Shown: positions 33,855 to 43,427, counted from the stretch's first letter. The stretch is DNA of 64,000 nucleotides from Terripilifer sp031921685 (GCF_031921685.1 NZ_JAPDHU010000002.1:124001-188000); one strand, 5' to 3'. The notes: a model not told the origin generated them from the sequence alone. Numbers and translations: made by a program.

Positions 33855-35134
33855 GACGCGAAGAGCTGGTTGATGTCGGCCAGCGTGTCCACCGCCAGCA
33901 CTTTGTCGATGAACGCCGTGATACGCGGTTCTGTCCAGACAGCGCCGGCGCAGACGCGGAATTTCGCGGTGATTTCGTCACGCGTCGTGAGGCGGCGGAC
34001 CGGGTCGAGCGGTTCTTCCAGCTCTTGCCCATTTGTCAGCGTGAGGCGGGCTGATGTCGCACCGGGTGCATCATCAATACGCTCCATGAGATCGGTGATC
34101 GTTGGATCGACCAGCGCTTCTTCGCTGATCGTGTGTAGCGTGACGCCACGAGTGACAGCGAGCGCGATCAGAAAGCGGCCCGAGAAAGGCGCTGCGTCAA
34201 GATCACCAGGTCGATCACGAACGAGCGAGCCGCGCTTCAAGTCGGCGGACAGGCGCGCGATGTCCGAGACAGCGATATTATTCCGGCGCAGACAGGTCAT
34301 GAGAGCATCGAGCGCCGGCGCGATCGGTGTGCATACCGGCATGACTTTGATCTTCGTTGGTTGGTCGAGAAAGAGCGGGCGTTTCATAAGATCGCGCAGC
34401 GCCGCGCGCGCGGGCTCCTGCGGCGTCGTGAGCGATGCCAGCCAGCCATCGTTGGTATCGAACATATCGGCATCGGCGGTAAAGCCGTCACGCGCCAGGA
34501 GCGCCGCTTCGAGACCGGCGCGTGCTGCATGGCCGGAATGAAGCGCCTTCGTCATCGTGCCGAGATGGCGGCGATAGCCGCCGCTCGACGCGGTGGCGAT
34601 ACTCAGCGCCATGCGGGCTCTGCCTGCGTCGAGATTGAGCAGGCGCGCACCGCAAAGTGCTGCGGCCAGCGGCCCGACATGACCGATATGCCAGAGGCCG
34701 CGCTGACCAAGTGCCGGAGCGATCGCTTCGCGCAAGCGCGATGCGATTTCGAAGGCGACCATGAAAGCCGCCAGAAAATCTCCGCCGGAGAGCGACATTT
34801 TCTCAGCCATGGCGAGGGCCGCGGGCAAAGCCACCGTTGCCACATGGCTGCCTTCGTCGAAATCCACCGCATTGGCGAGAATGCCATTGGCCTGAGCGGC
34901 TTCCAGCATGCCGACGCGTATATCGCTGCCGGCGAGGCTCGCTTCGTTGAGGGCTTGCGTGCGCAACGCTTGGGCGTATGCGATCTTGCCGATGGCATGC
35001 GGCATGGCCGCAAGCATTGCGCCGCAGGTGTCGAGGACGAGCAGACGGGCACGCTCGCGCGCGGTATCGCTGGCCTGTTGCAGGGCGAAGTGCAGGGCGA
35101 AATCGATCAGATGCCCAGCATCATCCGTCGGCAT
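33851..35134 (-). CDS. MmgE/PrpD family protein
   Basis: 427 aa from ATG 35134, just after a GAGGAC ribosome site. The family includes 2-methylcitrate dehydratase, cis-aconitate decarboxylase and iminodisuccinate epimerase. Landmarks: ARERARLLVLDTCGAMLAA, ANAVDFDEGSHVATVALPAALAMAEK, FLAAFMVAFEIASRL, GLWHIGHVGPLAAALCGARLL and TKALHSGHAARAGLEAALLARDGF. No other methylcitrate-cycle gene (prpB, prpC) is adjacent, though gltA (a prpC relative) lies upstream on the same strand behind a terminator. Substrate unassigned. Confidence 0.88.
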   Translation of the reverse strand: MPTDDAGHLIDFALHFALQQASDTARERARLLVLDTCGAMLAAMPHAIGKIAYAQALRTQALNEASLAGSDIRVGMLEAAQANGILANAVDFDEGSHVATVALPAALAMAEKMSLSGGDFLAAFMVAFEIASRLREAIAPALGQRGLWHIGHVGPLAAALCGARLLNLDAGRARMALSIATASSGGYRRHLGTMTKALHSGHAARAGLEAALLARDGFTADADMFDTNDGWLASLTTPQEPARAALRDLMKRPLFLDQPTKIKVMPVCTPIAPALDALMTCLRRNNIAVSDIARLSADLKRGSLVRDRPGDLDAAPFSGRFLIALAVTRGVTLHTISEEALVDPTITDLMERIDDAPGATSARLTLTNGQELEEPLDPVRRLTTRDEITAKFRVCAGAVWTEPRITAFIDKVLAVDTLADINQLFAS

Positions 35135-35186
35135 GGTGTCCTCGTACGTTTCCTCTCGTTGCCAGCACCATCGCCGTATCAGGCGC

Positions 35187-35217
35187 AAAAGAAAAGGGCC
35201 GCCTTGCGGGCGGCCCT
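35187..35217 (-). terminator. Terminator of gltA
   Basis: AGGGCCGCC pairs with GGCGGCCCT around a GC-rich loop; on the minus strand it is followed by TTTTCTTTTG. It lies between the gltA stop and the MmgE/PrpD start. Confidence 0.88.
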
Positions 35218-35240
35218 GATCCGTTGCGATGGATAAGCGA

Positions 35241-36527
35241 TCAACGCTTGCCGATCGGCGTGTAGTCGCGCTTGGCGGCGCCGGTATAGAGCTGGCGCGG
35301 ACGGCCGATCTTGGAGCTCGGATCCTCGATCATTTCCTTCCACTGGGCGACCCAGCCCACGGTGCGGGCGACAGCGAAGAGCACGGTGAACATCGACACC
35401 GGGAAGCCCATCGCCTTCAGGGTAATGCCCGAATAGAAGTCGACGTTCGGATAGAGCTTGCGCTCGATGAAATATTCGTCGCTGAGCGCGATGCGCTCAA
35501 GTTCCATGGCGACGTCGAGCAGCGGATCGTCCTTGATGCCGAGTTCGCGCAGCACTTCATGGCAGGTCTTCTGCATGATCTTGGCGCGCGGATCGTAGTT
35601 CTTGTAGACGCGATGACCGAAGCCCATCAGGCGGGTGTGGTCCTTCTTGTCTTTCACGCGCTGGACGAATTCGGGGATCTTATCGACCGTGCCGATTTCG
35701 GCGAGCATGGCGAGCGCCGCTTCGTTGGCGCCACCATGCGCGGGACCCCACAGGCAGGCGATGCCGGCGGCGATACAGGCGAACGGATTGGCGCCGGAAG
35801 AGCCGGCGAGGCGCACTGTCGAAGTCGAAGCGTTCTGCTCATGGTCCGCATGCAGGATGAAGATACGGTCGAGCGCGCGCGCGATGATCGGGTTGACCTT
35901 ATAGTCTTCGCAGGGAACGGCGTAGCACATGTGCAGGAAGTTCGACGTGTAATCGAGGTCGTTCTTCGGGAACACGAACGGCTGGCCGATCGAATATTTA
36001 TAGGCCATCGCCGCGATCGTCGGGATCTTGGCGACCAGACGCATCGAAGCGATCATGCGCTGATGCGGATCGGTGATATCGGCGGAGTCCGGATAGAACG
36101 CGGCCATGGCACCCACCGTGCCGACCATGACGGCCATCGGATGCGCGTCGCGGCGGAAGCCGGAGAAGAAGCGCGACATCTGCTCATGCACCATCGTGTG
36201 ACGGGTCACGCGATAGTCGAAATCGGATTTCTGCGCTGCGGTCGGCAGTTCCCCGTACAGCAGCAGGTAGCAGGTTTCGAGGAAGTCGCCATGTTCGGCA
36301 AGCTGTTCGATCGGATAGCCGCGATACCGCAGAATGCCGGCGTCGCCATCGATATAGGTGATCTTCGACTCGCAGCTCGCGGTCGACATGAAACCCGGAT
36401 CGTAGGTGAAGACGTTAGCCTGTCCGTAGAGCTTGGCGATGTCGACGACTTCCGGTCCCTCAGTGCCGCCGCGCATGGGCATATCATAGGTATTATTGCC
36501 GATTGTGATCGTCGCGGTCTTGCTCAT
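35241..36527 (-). CDS. gltA: Citrate synthase (type II, hexameric)
   Basis: 428 aa; condenses oxaloacetate and acetyl-CoA. ATG 36527 (MSKTATITIGNNTYDMPM) has AAGG eight bases before it; ATG 36542 is an alternative. Catalytic blocks: LHADHEQNASTSTVRLAGSSGANPFACIAAGIACLWGPAHGGANEA (His), MGFGHRVYKNYDPRA (His) and YPNVDFYSGITLKAMGFP (Asp). The N-terminal beta domain marks the NADH-sensitive type II class. Followed by its own terminator and separated from gltX by a 385-base gap. Confidence 0.98.
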   Translation of the reverse strand: MSKTATITIGNNTYDMPMRGGTEGPEVVDIAKLYGQANVFTYDPGFMSTASCESKITYIDGDAGILRYRGYPIEQLAEHGDFLETCYLLLYGELPTAAQKSDFDYRVTRHTMVHEQMSRFFSGFRRDAHPMAVMVGTVGAMAAFYPDSADITDPHQRMIASMRLVAKIPTIAAMAYKYSIGQPFVFPKNDLDYTSNFLHMCYAVPCEDYKVNPIIARALDRIFILHADHEQNASTSTVRLAGSSGANPFACIAAGIACLWGPAHGGANEAALAMLAEIGTVDKIPEFVQRVKDKKDHTRLMGFGHRVYKNYDPRAKIMQKTCHEVLRELGIKDDPLLDVAMELERIALSDEYFIERKLYPNVDFYSGITLKAMGFPVSMFTVLFAVARTVGWVAQWKEMIEDPSSKIGRPRQLYTGAAKRDYTPIGKR

Positions 36528-36912
36528 ATTTACGGCCTTCATGATGTGTGCCGGAGGCCCGGAATAGGGCGCCAGCGTGAGGGAAGGTTTTCCACAACCG
36601 GGCGTGTGCTAACGCATCGGCGGGCAGCATTCAAGTCTGACCAAAAGATGGCGCGGCGTGGTCAGAAAATTCAATAAAAGCAGCGATATGTTACAGTTTT
36701 AAACGGCTCGACCTAGGCCACCGAATGGCTGTTATCGCCAATGTGAATGGCCCGCTTTGCACCGGACGGTTTAGCGGGTGCAAAGCGTTGCCTTATTTTG
36801 AGGCGATCGCGCCATATAGCGTTTCGCGATTTGACTTTGGTCAAACGCTGGAAAGACGCGTCAGAACCAAGGTCCTGGGCAAAATTGCGTTTCGGTCGAA
36901 GCGCAGTTTGCT
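36528..36912. other. Gap between gltX and gltA with a palindrome and a dispersed repeat
   Basis: No credible gene; a frame at 36725-36916 is made mostly of repeat sequence. It holds the gltA promoter region on the right end of its transcript (not assignable by eye), an 11-bp inverted repeat CGCTTTGCACC (36753-36763) / GGTGCAAAGCG (36777-36787), and repeat copy A (36812-36911) directly after the gltX stop. Confidence 0.6.
36812..36911 (+). repeat. Dispersed intergenic repeat, copy A
   Basis: About 100 bases. It aligns over its whole length with the reverse complement of 47536-47632. Shared blocks in order: ATAGCGTTT, TTTGAC, TCAAACGC, AAAGACGCGTCA, AACCAAG, CAAAATTGCGTTTC, CGAA and CGCA with TTTGC. 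The right half forms an imperfect hairpin (AAATTGCGTTTC with a degenerate GAAGCGCAGTTT) abutting the gltX stop, where it could act as a 3' end structure for gltX. Confidence 0.7.
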
Positions 36913-38361
36913 CTAGTTGAGCGCCGCCAGGCGTGCCTGATCATCGAGGCGGCCGAGGGCTTCCTCGCGTCCCAGCACCACCAGAACGTCGAAAATGCCA
37001 GGTGACGTCAGCCGCCCGGTGAGCGCTGCGCGCAACGGTTGTGCAATCTGACCGAGCTTGGCGCCGGTTTCTTCCGCATAGGCGCGCACGATCGCTTCCG
37101 TCGCCTGTGCCGTCCATTCGCTCACCTGCGCGAGGCGCGGTGTGAGCGCGGCGAGATGTGCGCGTCCGCCATTCTCCAGTGCGACGGTCGCTTTCTCGTC
37201 GGTCGCAAGCGGGCGCTGCGCGAACAGGAAACCACCGCCGTCGATCAGATCGTTGAGCGTCTTGGCGCGCTCCTTCAAGCCGGGCATGGCGGCCAGCAGA
37301 CGCGCGCGCAAAGGTGCGTCGAGACGCGCGGCCAGCGCCGGACCGTCCTTGAGGAAGGGCAGAGTGGCGATCAGCGTGTCGAGCAATTCCGCATCGGGCA
37401 TGGCGCGCAGATAGTGGCCGTTGAGATTTTCCAGCTTGGCGTAGTCGAAACGCGCCGGCGAACGACCGATCTGCGGCAGGTCGAATGTCTGGATCATCTC
37501 GTCGGTCGAGAAAATCTCCTGGTCGCCGTGGCTCCAGCCGAGGCGTACGAGATAATTGCGCAGCGCCGCCGGCAGATAACCCATGGCGCGATAGGCATCG
37601 ACGCCAAGCGCGCCATGGCGCTTCGACAATTTGGCGCCGTCCGGCCCGTGGATCAGCGGGATGTGCGCGAAGATCGGCGTCTGCCATCCCATGGCCTGAT
37701 AGATATGTGCCTGCCGGGCCGCATTGGTGAGGTGATCGTCGCCACGGATCACATGGGTTATGCCCGCATCGTGGTCATCGACGACGACGGCAAGCATATA
37801 GGTCGGCGTGCCGTCGGAGCGCAGCAGCACCAGATCGTCGAGATCCTTGTTGGGGAAGACCACTCGGCCTTGCACCTTGTCGTCGATGACCGTGTCGCCA
37901 TCGGTCGGCGCCTTGAGGCGGATCACCGGCTTGACGCCGGCCGCTTCCATGGCCGCGACATCGCCAGCCGCACGATCGCGCCAGCGCCCATCGTAGCGGG
38001 TCTGGCGTTTCTCGGCGCGCGCCTTCTCGCGCATCTCCTCAAGCTCCTGCTGGGTGGCGAAGCATTTGTAGGCTTTGCCTTCGCGCAGGAGCTGGTGCGC
38101 CACCTCGGCGTGGCGGTTGGCGCGCGCGAACTGATAGATCACGTCGCCGTCCCAAGAAAGACCAAGCCAGGACAGGCCGTCGATAATGGCCGTGATGGCC
38201 GCCTCGGTCGAACGTTCGCGATCCGTATCTTCGATCCGCAGCAGCATCTTGCCGCCGAAATGGCGCGCAAAGAGCCAATTGAACAAAGCCGTGCGCGCTC
38301 CGCCGATGTGGAGGAAGCCGGTCGGGGAGGGGGCGAACCGGGTGACGACGGGATCGGACAT
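36913..38361 (-). CDS. gltX: Glutamate--tRNA ligase
   Basis: 482 aa class I synthetase. ATG 38361 (MSDPVVTRFAPSPTGFLHIG) matches the family; a longer frame to 38424 adds a non-conserved lead. HIGH motif is HIGG in TGFLHIGGARTALFNW; KMSKS is KLSKR in DGAKLSKRHGALGV. RIEDTDRERS and HVIRGDDHLTNAARQ are also present. Divergent from comEC, with 157 bases between the starts. Confidence 0.98.
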   Translation of the reverse strand: MSDPVVTRFAPSPTGFLHIGGARTALFNWLFARHFGGKMLLRIEDTDRERSTEAAITAIIDGLSWLGLSWDGDVIYQFARANRHAEVAHQLLREGKAYKCFATQQELEEMREKARAEKRQTRYDGRWRDRAAGDVAAMEAAGVKPVIRLKAPTDGDTVIDDKVQGRVVFPNKDLDDLVLLRSDGTPTYMLAVVVDDHDAGITHVIRGDDHLTNAARQAHIYQAMGWQTPIFAHIPLIHGPDGAKLSKRHGALGVDAYRAMGYLPAALRNYLVRLGWSHGDQEIFSTDEMIQTFDLPQIGRSPARFDYAKLENLNGHYLRAMPDAELLDTLIATLPFLKDGPALAARLDAPLRARLLAAMPGLKERAKTLNDLIDGGGFLFAQRPLATDEKATVALENGGRAHLAALTPRLAQVSEWTAQATEAIVRAYAEETGAKLGQIAQPLRAALTGRLTSPGIFDVLVVLGREEALGRLDDQARLAALN

Positions 38362-38518
38362 GGCTGTACTCGTATGCTTCTGATCGGGCGCGGGGACATC
38401 TCGTCCGCCGCCAAATGCGGGCATCTATCACACAACTTGCGGCGGGAGGTAGACGGCGGGGCGTTTAAACTGTGCAATGGTCCAGGGGAAAGGGATTGGG
38501 GACAGGGGCTGAGACGAG

Positions 38519-40744
38519 ATGCCGAGGGCTGGCACCATTGCCATTGCGGATACGGCCGGCGCGCGCGCCGGGCGCATCGCGTCGAGCCCAGCTTGGCTGT
38601 CGACACGGCTCTCCGCCTGGTTCGCCGAGGAAGTGGCTGGGCGGCGGCTGTTTCCGTGGGCCGCCGTGGCTTTCGGAGCCGGCGTCGTGCTCTATTTCGC
38701 TGCCGAGCGGGAACCTTGGCTGCCGGCGCCGCTTTTCGCCACCGTGGTTTGCATCGGCCTGGCGGTGTGGGCGCTGTGTCGCGAGCGTCTCGCGGCCTAT
38801 CGCGCCGCCGTGGCTCTGGCCTTTCTCTTCGCCGGTTTCTCGGTCGCGGCGCTGCGCACGCTCTGGGTGGCGGCGCCGGTCATCGAACGGCCCTGGAGCG
38901 GCAAGGTCACAGGCTTCGTCGAGACCATGGATTTGCGTGAGGGGTCGGCACGGCTGGTGTTGCGCCTGGCGAGCGCCGAAGGGCTGGCCGAGGCGGCGCG
39001 GCCGCAGCGGGTGCGCATCATCCTGCGTGGCCGGCCTGATTTTACCTCCGGCGCTTCTATCGGCCTGACCGCACGGCTGCTGCCGCCGCCCCGGGCCTCG
39101 GAGCCGGGCGGCTATGATTTTGCCCGCGATGCCTGGTTCCAGCGGATCGGCGCGGTGGGCAACGGGGTGTCGCGGCCGCTGACGGTGGCGGCGCTCGATG
39201 TGCCTTGGGTGGCGCGCTTCAACGCGTGGGTCGATCGTGGCCGCAATGCCCTGACCGCGCGGATCGCCACGGCCATCGGCGGCGCTAATGGTGCCGTTGC
39301 CGCAGCACTCGTCACTGGCAAGCGTGGGCTGATCCCGGAGGCCACCAACGAGGCGCTGCGGGCGGCGGGCATTTATCACGTCGTCTCGATTTCCGGCCTG
39401 CACATGGTGCTAGCGGCGGGGCTGATGCTGTGGATTTTGCGTGCGCTGCTGGCCTTGTCGCCGACGATGGCGCTGACCCAGCCGATCAAGCGATGGGCGG
39501 CGGCCTTCGCCATGATCGGCGCGGTCGCCTACGATGTCTTCTCCGGCTCGGAAGTGGCGACGGAGCGGGCGCTGGTCATGGTGCTGATCATGCTGGGTGC
39601 CGTGCTGTTTGGCCGGCCGGCGTTCTCGATGCGCAATCTCGCCATCGCCGCTTTGGTCGTCATGCTGCGCGAGCCGGTCACCGTGCTCGGTCCCTCTTTC
39701 CAGATGTCCTTTGCGGCGGTGGCGGCAATGATCGCCGCGTTTGAAAAGCGCGGCGCCGCCGGCTTCTTCGGCATGAAACATGATGGACCGCCGGGACTGT
39801 TGAACCGCGCAGGATTCATGGTGTGGGCTGCTGTCGTGACGACCTTGATCGCCTCGCTCGCCACCGATCCTTATGCGACTTTTCACTTCCACAGGATTTC
39901 CAGCTACGGGCTTATCGGCAACGTTTTGGCGATCCCCTTGGTTGAATTTGTCGTCATGCCGTTCGGGGCGCTGGGGTTGCTCGCCTCGGCTTTTGGGCTC
40001 GACGGTCCCTGCTGGTGGGTCATGGGGCTGGGCGTGAGCGGCATGATGGTCGTCGCCGAATGGGTCGCGGGCCTGGCGGGCTCGACGCGCATGATCCCGG
40101 CTTTTGGCGCCGGCGCTCTGCTGCTGATGACGCTCGGTCTGTTGTGGATCACCTTATGGCAGACACCGCTGCGCTGGCTGGGCGTGCCGTTTGCCGTGGC
40201 CGGTGTGGCTTTGGCGCTGACAGGCGCGCGCCCAGACCTGATGATCGACAGACAAGGCGGCACCCTGGCTTATCGCGTGGCCGACGGCCGCCTCGCTGTC
40301 CTGAATGCGCGCGGCAATTTCTTCGGCGTGTCGCAATGGCTGACCGCCGATGCCGATGCGCGTCCGGCGCGCGATGCGGCCTTGCAGGGCAATGGTCTGT
40401 GCGATGTCGGTGGTTGCACGGGTACATTGCGGGACGGTCGCGTCATCGTCCTCATCCTCGATCCTCGCAATGTCGCCGAGGACTGCCCGCGTGCCGATAT
40501 CGTCGTCACACGCTTTTGGCTCAACGGTACCTGCACGGGGCCATCGCTCATCGTCGATGGCGAACATCTGTTGAAATATGGCGCCAGCGAATTTCGCTTT
40601 TCCGGCGATGGTAAGGCATCCTTGCGCAGCGCCCGCGCCCCACAGCTCGATCGGCCATGGTCGCCGGCACCCCGCATTCTCGCGCAGAACGATCCGCCCG
40701 TCGCGGCTTCATCTCCGCAGGAGGAGACCGACGAGCCGCAATGA
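38519..40744 (+). CDS. comEC: ComEC/Rec2 family competence protein
   Basis: 741 aa polytopic membrane protein; the family forms the inner-membrane channel for incoming single-stranded DNA. Order: two to three N-terminal spans, the DUF4131/OB-like periplasmic domain (about 115-230), then the Competence domain with the signature IYHVVSISGLHMVLAAGLML (about 290) and FQMSFAAVAAM. The C-terminal region (about 570-720) is shortened and lacks an HxHxDH metallo-beta-lactamase motif, so it is the two-domain form common in alphaproteobacteria. No other competence genes are nearby. Confidence 0.93.
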   Translation: MPRAGTIAIADTAGARAGRIASSPAWLSTRLSAWFAEEVAGRRLFPWAAVAFGAGVVLYFAAEREPWLPAPLFATVVCIGLAVWALCRERLAAYRAAVALAFLFAGFSVAALRTLWVAAPVIERPWSGKVTGFVETMDLREGSARLVLRLASAEGLAEAARPQRVRIILRGRPDFTSGASIGLTARLLPPPRASEPGGYDFARDAWFQRIGAVGNGVSRPLTVAALDVPWVARFNAWVDRGRNALTARIATAIGGANGAVAAALVTGKRGLIPEATNEALRAAGIYHVVSISGLHMVLAAGLMLWILRALLALSPTMALTQPIKRWAAAFAMIGAVAYDVFSGSEVATERALVMVLIMLGAVLFGRPAFSMRNLAIAALVVMLREPVTVLGPSFQMSFAAVAAMIAAFEKRGAAGFFGMKHDGPPGLLNRAGFMVWAAVVTTLIASLATDPYATFHFHRISSYGLIGNVLAIPLVEFVVMPFGALGLLASAFGLDGPCWWVMGLGVSGMMVVAEWVAGLAGSTRMIPAFGAGALLLMTLGLLWITLWQTPLRWLGVPFAVAGVALALTGARPDLMIDRQGGTLAYRVADGRLAVLNARGNFFGVSQWLTADADARPARDAALQGNGLCDVGGCTGTLRDGRVIVLILDPRNVAEDCPRADIVVTRFWLNGTCTGPSLIVDGEHLLKYGASEFRFSGDGKASLRSARAPQLDRPWSPAPRILAQNDPPVAASSPQEETDEPQ

Positions 40745-40753
40745 GCCTGCCGT

Positions 40754-41458
40754 TCAGTAGCGGCGGATCAGGCTCACCAGCTTCCCTTGGATACGGACCC
40801 GGTCGGGGCCGAAAATCCGGGTTTCATAGGCTGGATTGGCCGCTTCGAGCGCGATCGAGGCGCCGCGCCGGCGCAGCCGCTTCAACGTTGCTTCCTCGTC
40901 GTCGATCAAGGCCACGACGATGTCGCCGGAATCGGCGGTATCCTGCTTGCGGATGATCACCGTGTCGGTGTCGAGAATGCCGGCCTCGATCATCGAGTCG
41001 CCGCGCACTTCCAGGGCGAAGTGGTCGCCCGTGGAAAGAAAATCCGGCGGCACGGAAATGGTGTGACTGCGCGACTGGATCGCCGAGATCGGCGTACCGG
41101 CAGCAATGCGGCCCATGACGGGGATCGAAATCGGCGGCACGAAATCATCGGAAACGGGAGTGACGGGCGCCCGGACCTTGCCGAGGTTGCCTTCGATCAC
41201 AGCCGGGGAGAAGCGGCCGCCGCGCGGACCGACCGGCACGGAGGCTTCCGGCAGTTTCAGCACTTCGAGCGCACGGGCGCGATTGGGCAGGCGGCGGATG
41301 AAGCCACGCTCCTCCAGCGCCATGATCAGGCGATGAATGCCCGACTTCGAACGCAAGTCGAGCGCATCCTTCATCTCGTCGAAGGACGGGGGTACGCCGG
41401 CTTCCTTGAGCCGTTCGTTGATGAAGCGCAGGAGTTCGCTCTGCTTCTTCGTCAGCAT
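40754..41458 (-). CDS. lexA: LexA repressor
   Basis: 234 aa SOS repressor and self-cleaving protease. N-terminal winged helix (MLTKKQSELLRFINERLKEAG, PSFDEMKDALDLRSKSGIHRLI), a longer linker than in E. coli (about 75-110), cleavage site A120-G121 in GRIAAGTPI, nucleophile Ser155 in VRGDSM and general base Lys193 in ATLKRL. AGAGGA precedes the ATG. A perfect GTTC-N7-GTTC box lies at 41596-41610. Ends 10 bases from the convergent comEC stop. Confidence 0.98.
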   Translation of the reverse strand: MLTKKQSELLRFINERLKEAGVPPSFDEMKDALDLRSKSGIHRLIMALEERGFIRRLPNRARALEVLKLPEASVPVGPRGGRFSPAVIEGNLGKVRAPVTPVSDDFVPPISIPVMGRIAAGTPISAIQSRSHTISVPPDFLSTGDHFALEVRGDSMIEAGILDTDTVIIRKQDTADSGDIVVALIDDEEATLKRLRRRGASIALEAANPAYETRIFGPDRVRIQGKLVSLIRRY

Positions 41459-41585
41459 AATGTTCCTCTCCGCCCACGCACGCTGGGCTCACGCCGCAAG
41501 CCAAGGCGCTTTGAAAGCCGCTCTGCCGATTCGCCCCTCATCGGGCGCACCACCCTGTGGCGAATCGATAAACAAACCATGAACA

Positions 41586-41611
41586 AACGATAATCGTTCG
41601 CGATGTGTTCC
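41586..41611 (-). promoter_or_regulatory. EcfG-type promoter match overlapping the lexA SOS box
   Basis: Read on the minus strand: GGAAC (41611-41607), 17 bases, CGTT (41589-41586), an exact match to the general-stress sigma factor EcfG consensus GGAAC-N16/17-CGTT. Its -35 reuses one half of the LexA box, so LexA would block it. The overlap raises the odds of chance, since half of the -35 is set by the LexA site. Confidence 0.4.
41596..41610. promoter_or_regulatory. LexA (SOS) box upstream of lexA
   Basis: GTTC-GCGATGT-GTTC, an exact alphaproteobacterial LexA site 138-152 bases before the lexA ATG. A one-mismatch second copy (AAAC-N7-GAAC) lies at 41570-41584. Autoregulation of lexA is the rule in the family. 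Confidence 0.8.
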
Positions 41612-41642
41612 GCAAGAGGGGCGGTCGGAAAGGCCGGAAGCC

Positions 41643-43427
41643 TCAGCGCAGCGGCCAGAAAATCAGGATTGCCGGCACGCCGATCGCAATGACCAGCAGG
41701 GAAAGCGGCGCACCAAGGCGGGCATAGTCGGTAAATTTATAGCCGCCGGGACCCATCACCAGCGTGTTGCACTGGTGGCCGATGGGCGTGAGGAAATCGC
41801 AAGCCGCACCGATCGCCACCGCCATCAGGAAGGCATCCGGCTTATAGCCCAGTTGGGTGGCGAAGCCAGCGCCGATCGGCGCCATCACCAGAACCGTCGC
41901 CGCGTTGTTGAGGAAGGGCGTCACGGCCATGGCGGCAACGAGGATGAGCCCAAGGGAGGCCCAGCCGGGAAGGCCGCTGCCGACCGATGCCAGCCATGTG
42001 GCGAAAACCTCGGTCGCGCCGGTCGAGCGCAAGGAGTCGCTGACAGGGATGAGGGCCGCGAGCATCAGCAAGATCGGCGCATCGACATTGCTATAGGCCT
42101 CGCGCAGCGGCAGGGCCTTGAATGCGACGAGCAGAACCGCCGCGGCGAAAAATACGACCGGCACCGGCGCCAGGCTGAACGCCAGCGCCGCGATGGTGAG
42201 GGCCAGCACGCCGCCCGTCACAAGGGCGCGGCGCGTGCTGCCCAGCGCGACGGGCCGATCGGCCAGCGGCAACAGTCCAAGTTCCACCATGCGCTCAGGC
42301 AGCACGTCTTCGCCGCCCTGGACCAGCACCACGTCGCCGGAGCGCAGCCGCACGTCACGCAGCCGTTCCGACAGGCGTTCGCCGGCGCGGCTGATGGCCA
42401 GCAGATTGACGCCATGATGGGTGTAGAGATTAAGCTCCGCCGCCGTCTGATCGATAAGCAGCGAGCCCGGCGCGATCACCGCCTCGCTGACCCGCTCAAC
42501 AGGCGTTTCGCCATTGCCAGGCACGCGTTCCTTGTGGTCCCGGCCGACCAGATCGAGCCCGCCTTCGGCGACGACCTTTTCGAGCGCGTCGCCTTCGCCG
42601 CGCAGAAGCAGGATGTCGTCGACCTTCAACCGGGCATCGGGCAGAGGCGCGGCGATCTGGCGTTTGGCGCGCAGGATCGTGACGATTTCCACTTCGCCGC
42701 CGCCGAGATTGCGCAGATCGGCGACGGTCTTGTCTTTCAGTTTGGAGCCATCCGCGACGCGAGCCTCGGTGACATAATCCTCGATATCGAGGGCTGCTTC
42801 TAGGGAGGTGGCGCCACGGCGATCGCGCGGCAGCAGACGATAGCCCACGGCCAGGAAGGCACAGCCGGCAACGGCGATGACGATGCCGACGGGCGTGAAG
42901 TCGAACATGCTGAACGGCGTGCCTGTCAATTCGCCGCGAACGCGCGAGACGATCACGTTCGGCGACGTGCCCACCAAAGTGACGATGCCGCCGAGCAGCG
43001 AGCCGAAGGCCATCGGCATCAGGAAGACAGACGGGGATTTCCCGCCCTTGCGCGCGAGCTGATAGGCGATCGGCAGCATCATCGCCAGAGCGCCGATATT
43101 CTTGATGAAGGCGGAGAGGACGGCGACGCTGATCACCAGCACGAAGACCTGCACCTGCGTCGAGCTCTGTGCGGGGGAGAGCCCCGACATGGCCCGCTCG
43201 ATCAGACGCGAGCGGGCGACCGCGCCGCTCAAGATCAAAGCGCTGCCGACGATGATGACGATATCGTCGGAGAAGCCCGTGAAAGCCTCTTTCAGCGGAA
43301 TAATGCCGAGAGCAAGGCCCGCCAGCAGGGCTAGCAGTGCCACCACGTCATAGCGCAGCCGGCCCCACAGAAACGCCCCCATCATTACGATGATGAGACC
43401 CACCGATAACCATTGAGGCTGCGTCAT
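41643..43427 (-). CDS. SLC13/DASS-type permease with two RCK_C (TrkA-C) domains
   Basis: 594 aa from ATG 43427, preceded by GGAG; the frame extends to a TTG at 43448. N- and C-terminal membrane halves (about 10-195 and 390-594) carry the paired re-entrant motifs NIGALAMMLPIAYQLAR / LVGTSPNVIVS and FLNNAATVLVMAPIG / TPIGHQCNTLVMGPGGYKFTDY. Between them lie two cytoplasmic TrkA-C domains (about 205-290 and 300-385, for example LKVDDILLLRGEGDALEKV and LRSGDVVLVQGGEDVL). Such proteins carry sulfate, phosphate or dicarboxylates; the substrate is not readable here. Confidence 0.88.
   Translation of the reverse strand: MTQPQWLSVGLIIVMMGAFLWGRLRYDVVALLALLAGLALGIIPLKEAFTGFSDDIVIIVGSALILSGAVARSRLIERAMSGLSPAQSSTQVQVFVLVISVAVLSAFIKNIGALAMMLPIAYQLARKGGKSPSVFLMPMAFGSLLGGIVTLVGTSPNVIVSRVRGELTGTPFSMFDFTPVGIVIAVAGCAFLAVGYRLLPRDRRGATSLEAALDIEDYVTEARVADGSKLKDKTVADLRNLGGGEVEIVTILRAKRQIAAPLPDARLKVDDILLLRGEGDALEKVVAEGGLDLVGRDHKERVPGNGETPVERVSEAVIAPGSLLIDQTAAELNLYTHHGVNLLAISRAGERLSERLRDVRLRSGDVVLVQGGEDVLPERMVELGLLPLADRPVALGSTRRALVTGGVLALTIAALAFSLAPVPVVFFAAAVLLVAFKALPLREAYSNVDAPILLMLAALIPVSDSLRSTGATEVFATWLASVGSGLPGWASLGLILVAAMAVTPFLNNAATVLVMAPIGAGFATQLGYKPDAFLMAVAIGAACDFLTPIGHQCNTLVMGPGGYKFTDYARLGAPLSLLVIAIGVPAILIFWPLR

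Noticed and set aside
36831..36844. TTGAC-N4-GTCAA, resembling an FNR/FixK site
   Set aside because: It is part of repeat copy A, and copy B has the same symmetric block with altered spacing. Repeat structure explains it better than a regulatory site, and no start lies at the right distance.
36725..36916. 63-codon frame on the plus strand near gltX
   Set aside because: Composed of the inverted repeat and repeat copy A, no ribosome site, overlaps the gltX stop.
40745..40753. A fourth four-base convergent overlap, comEC/lexA
   Set aside because: The stops are separated by nine bases, so it does not belong with the three overlapping pairs.
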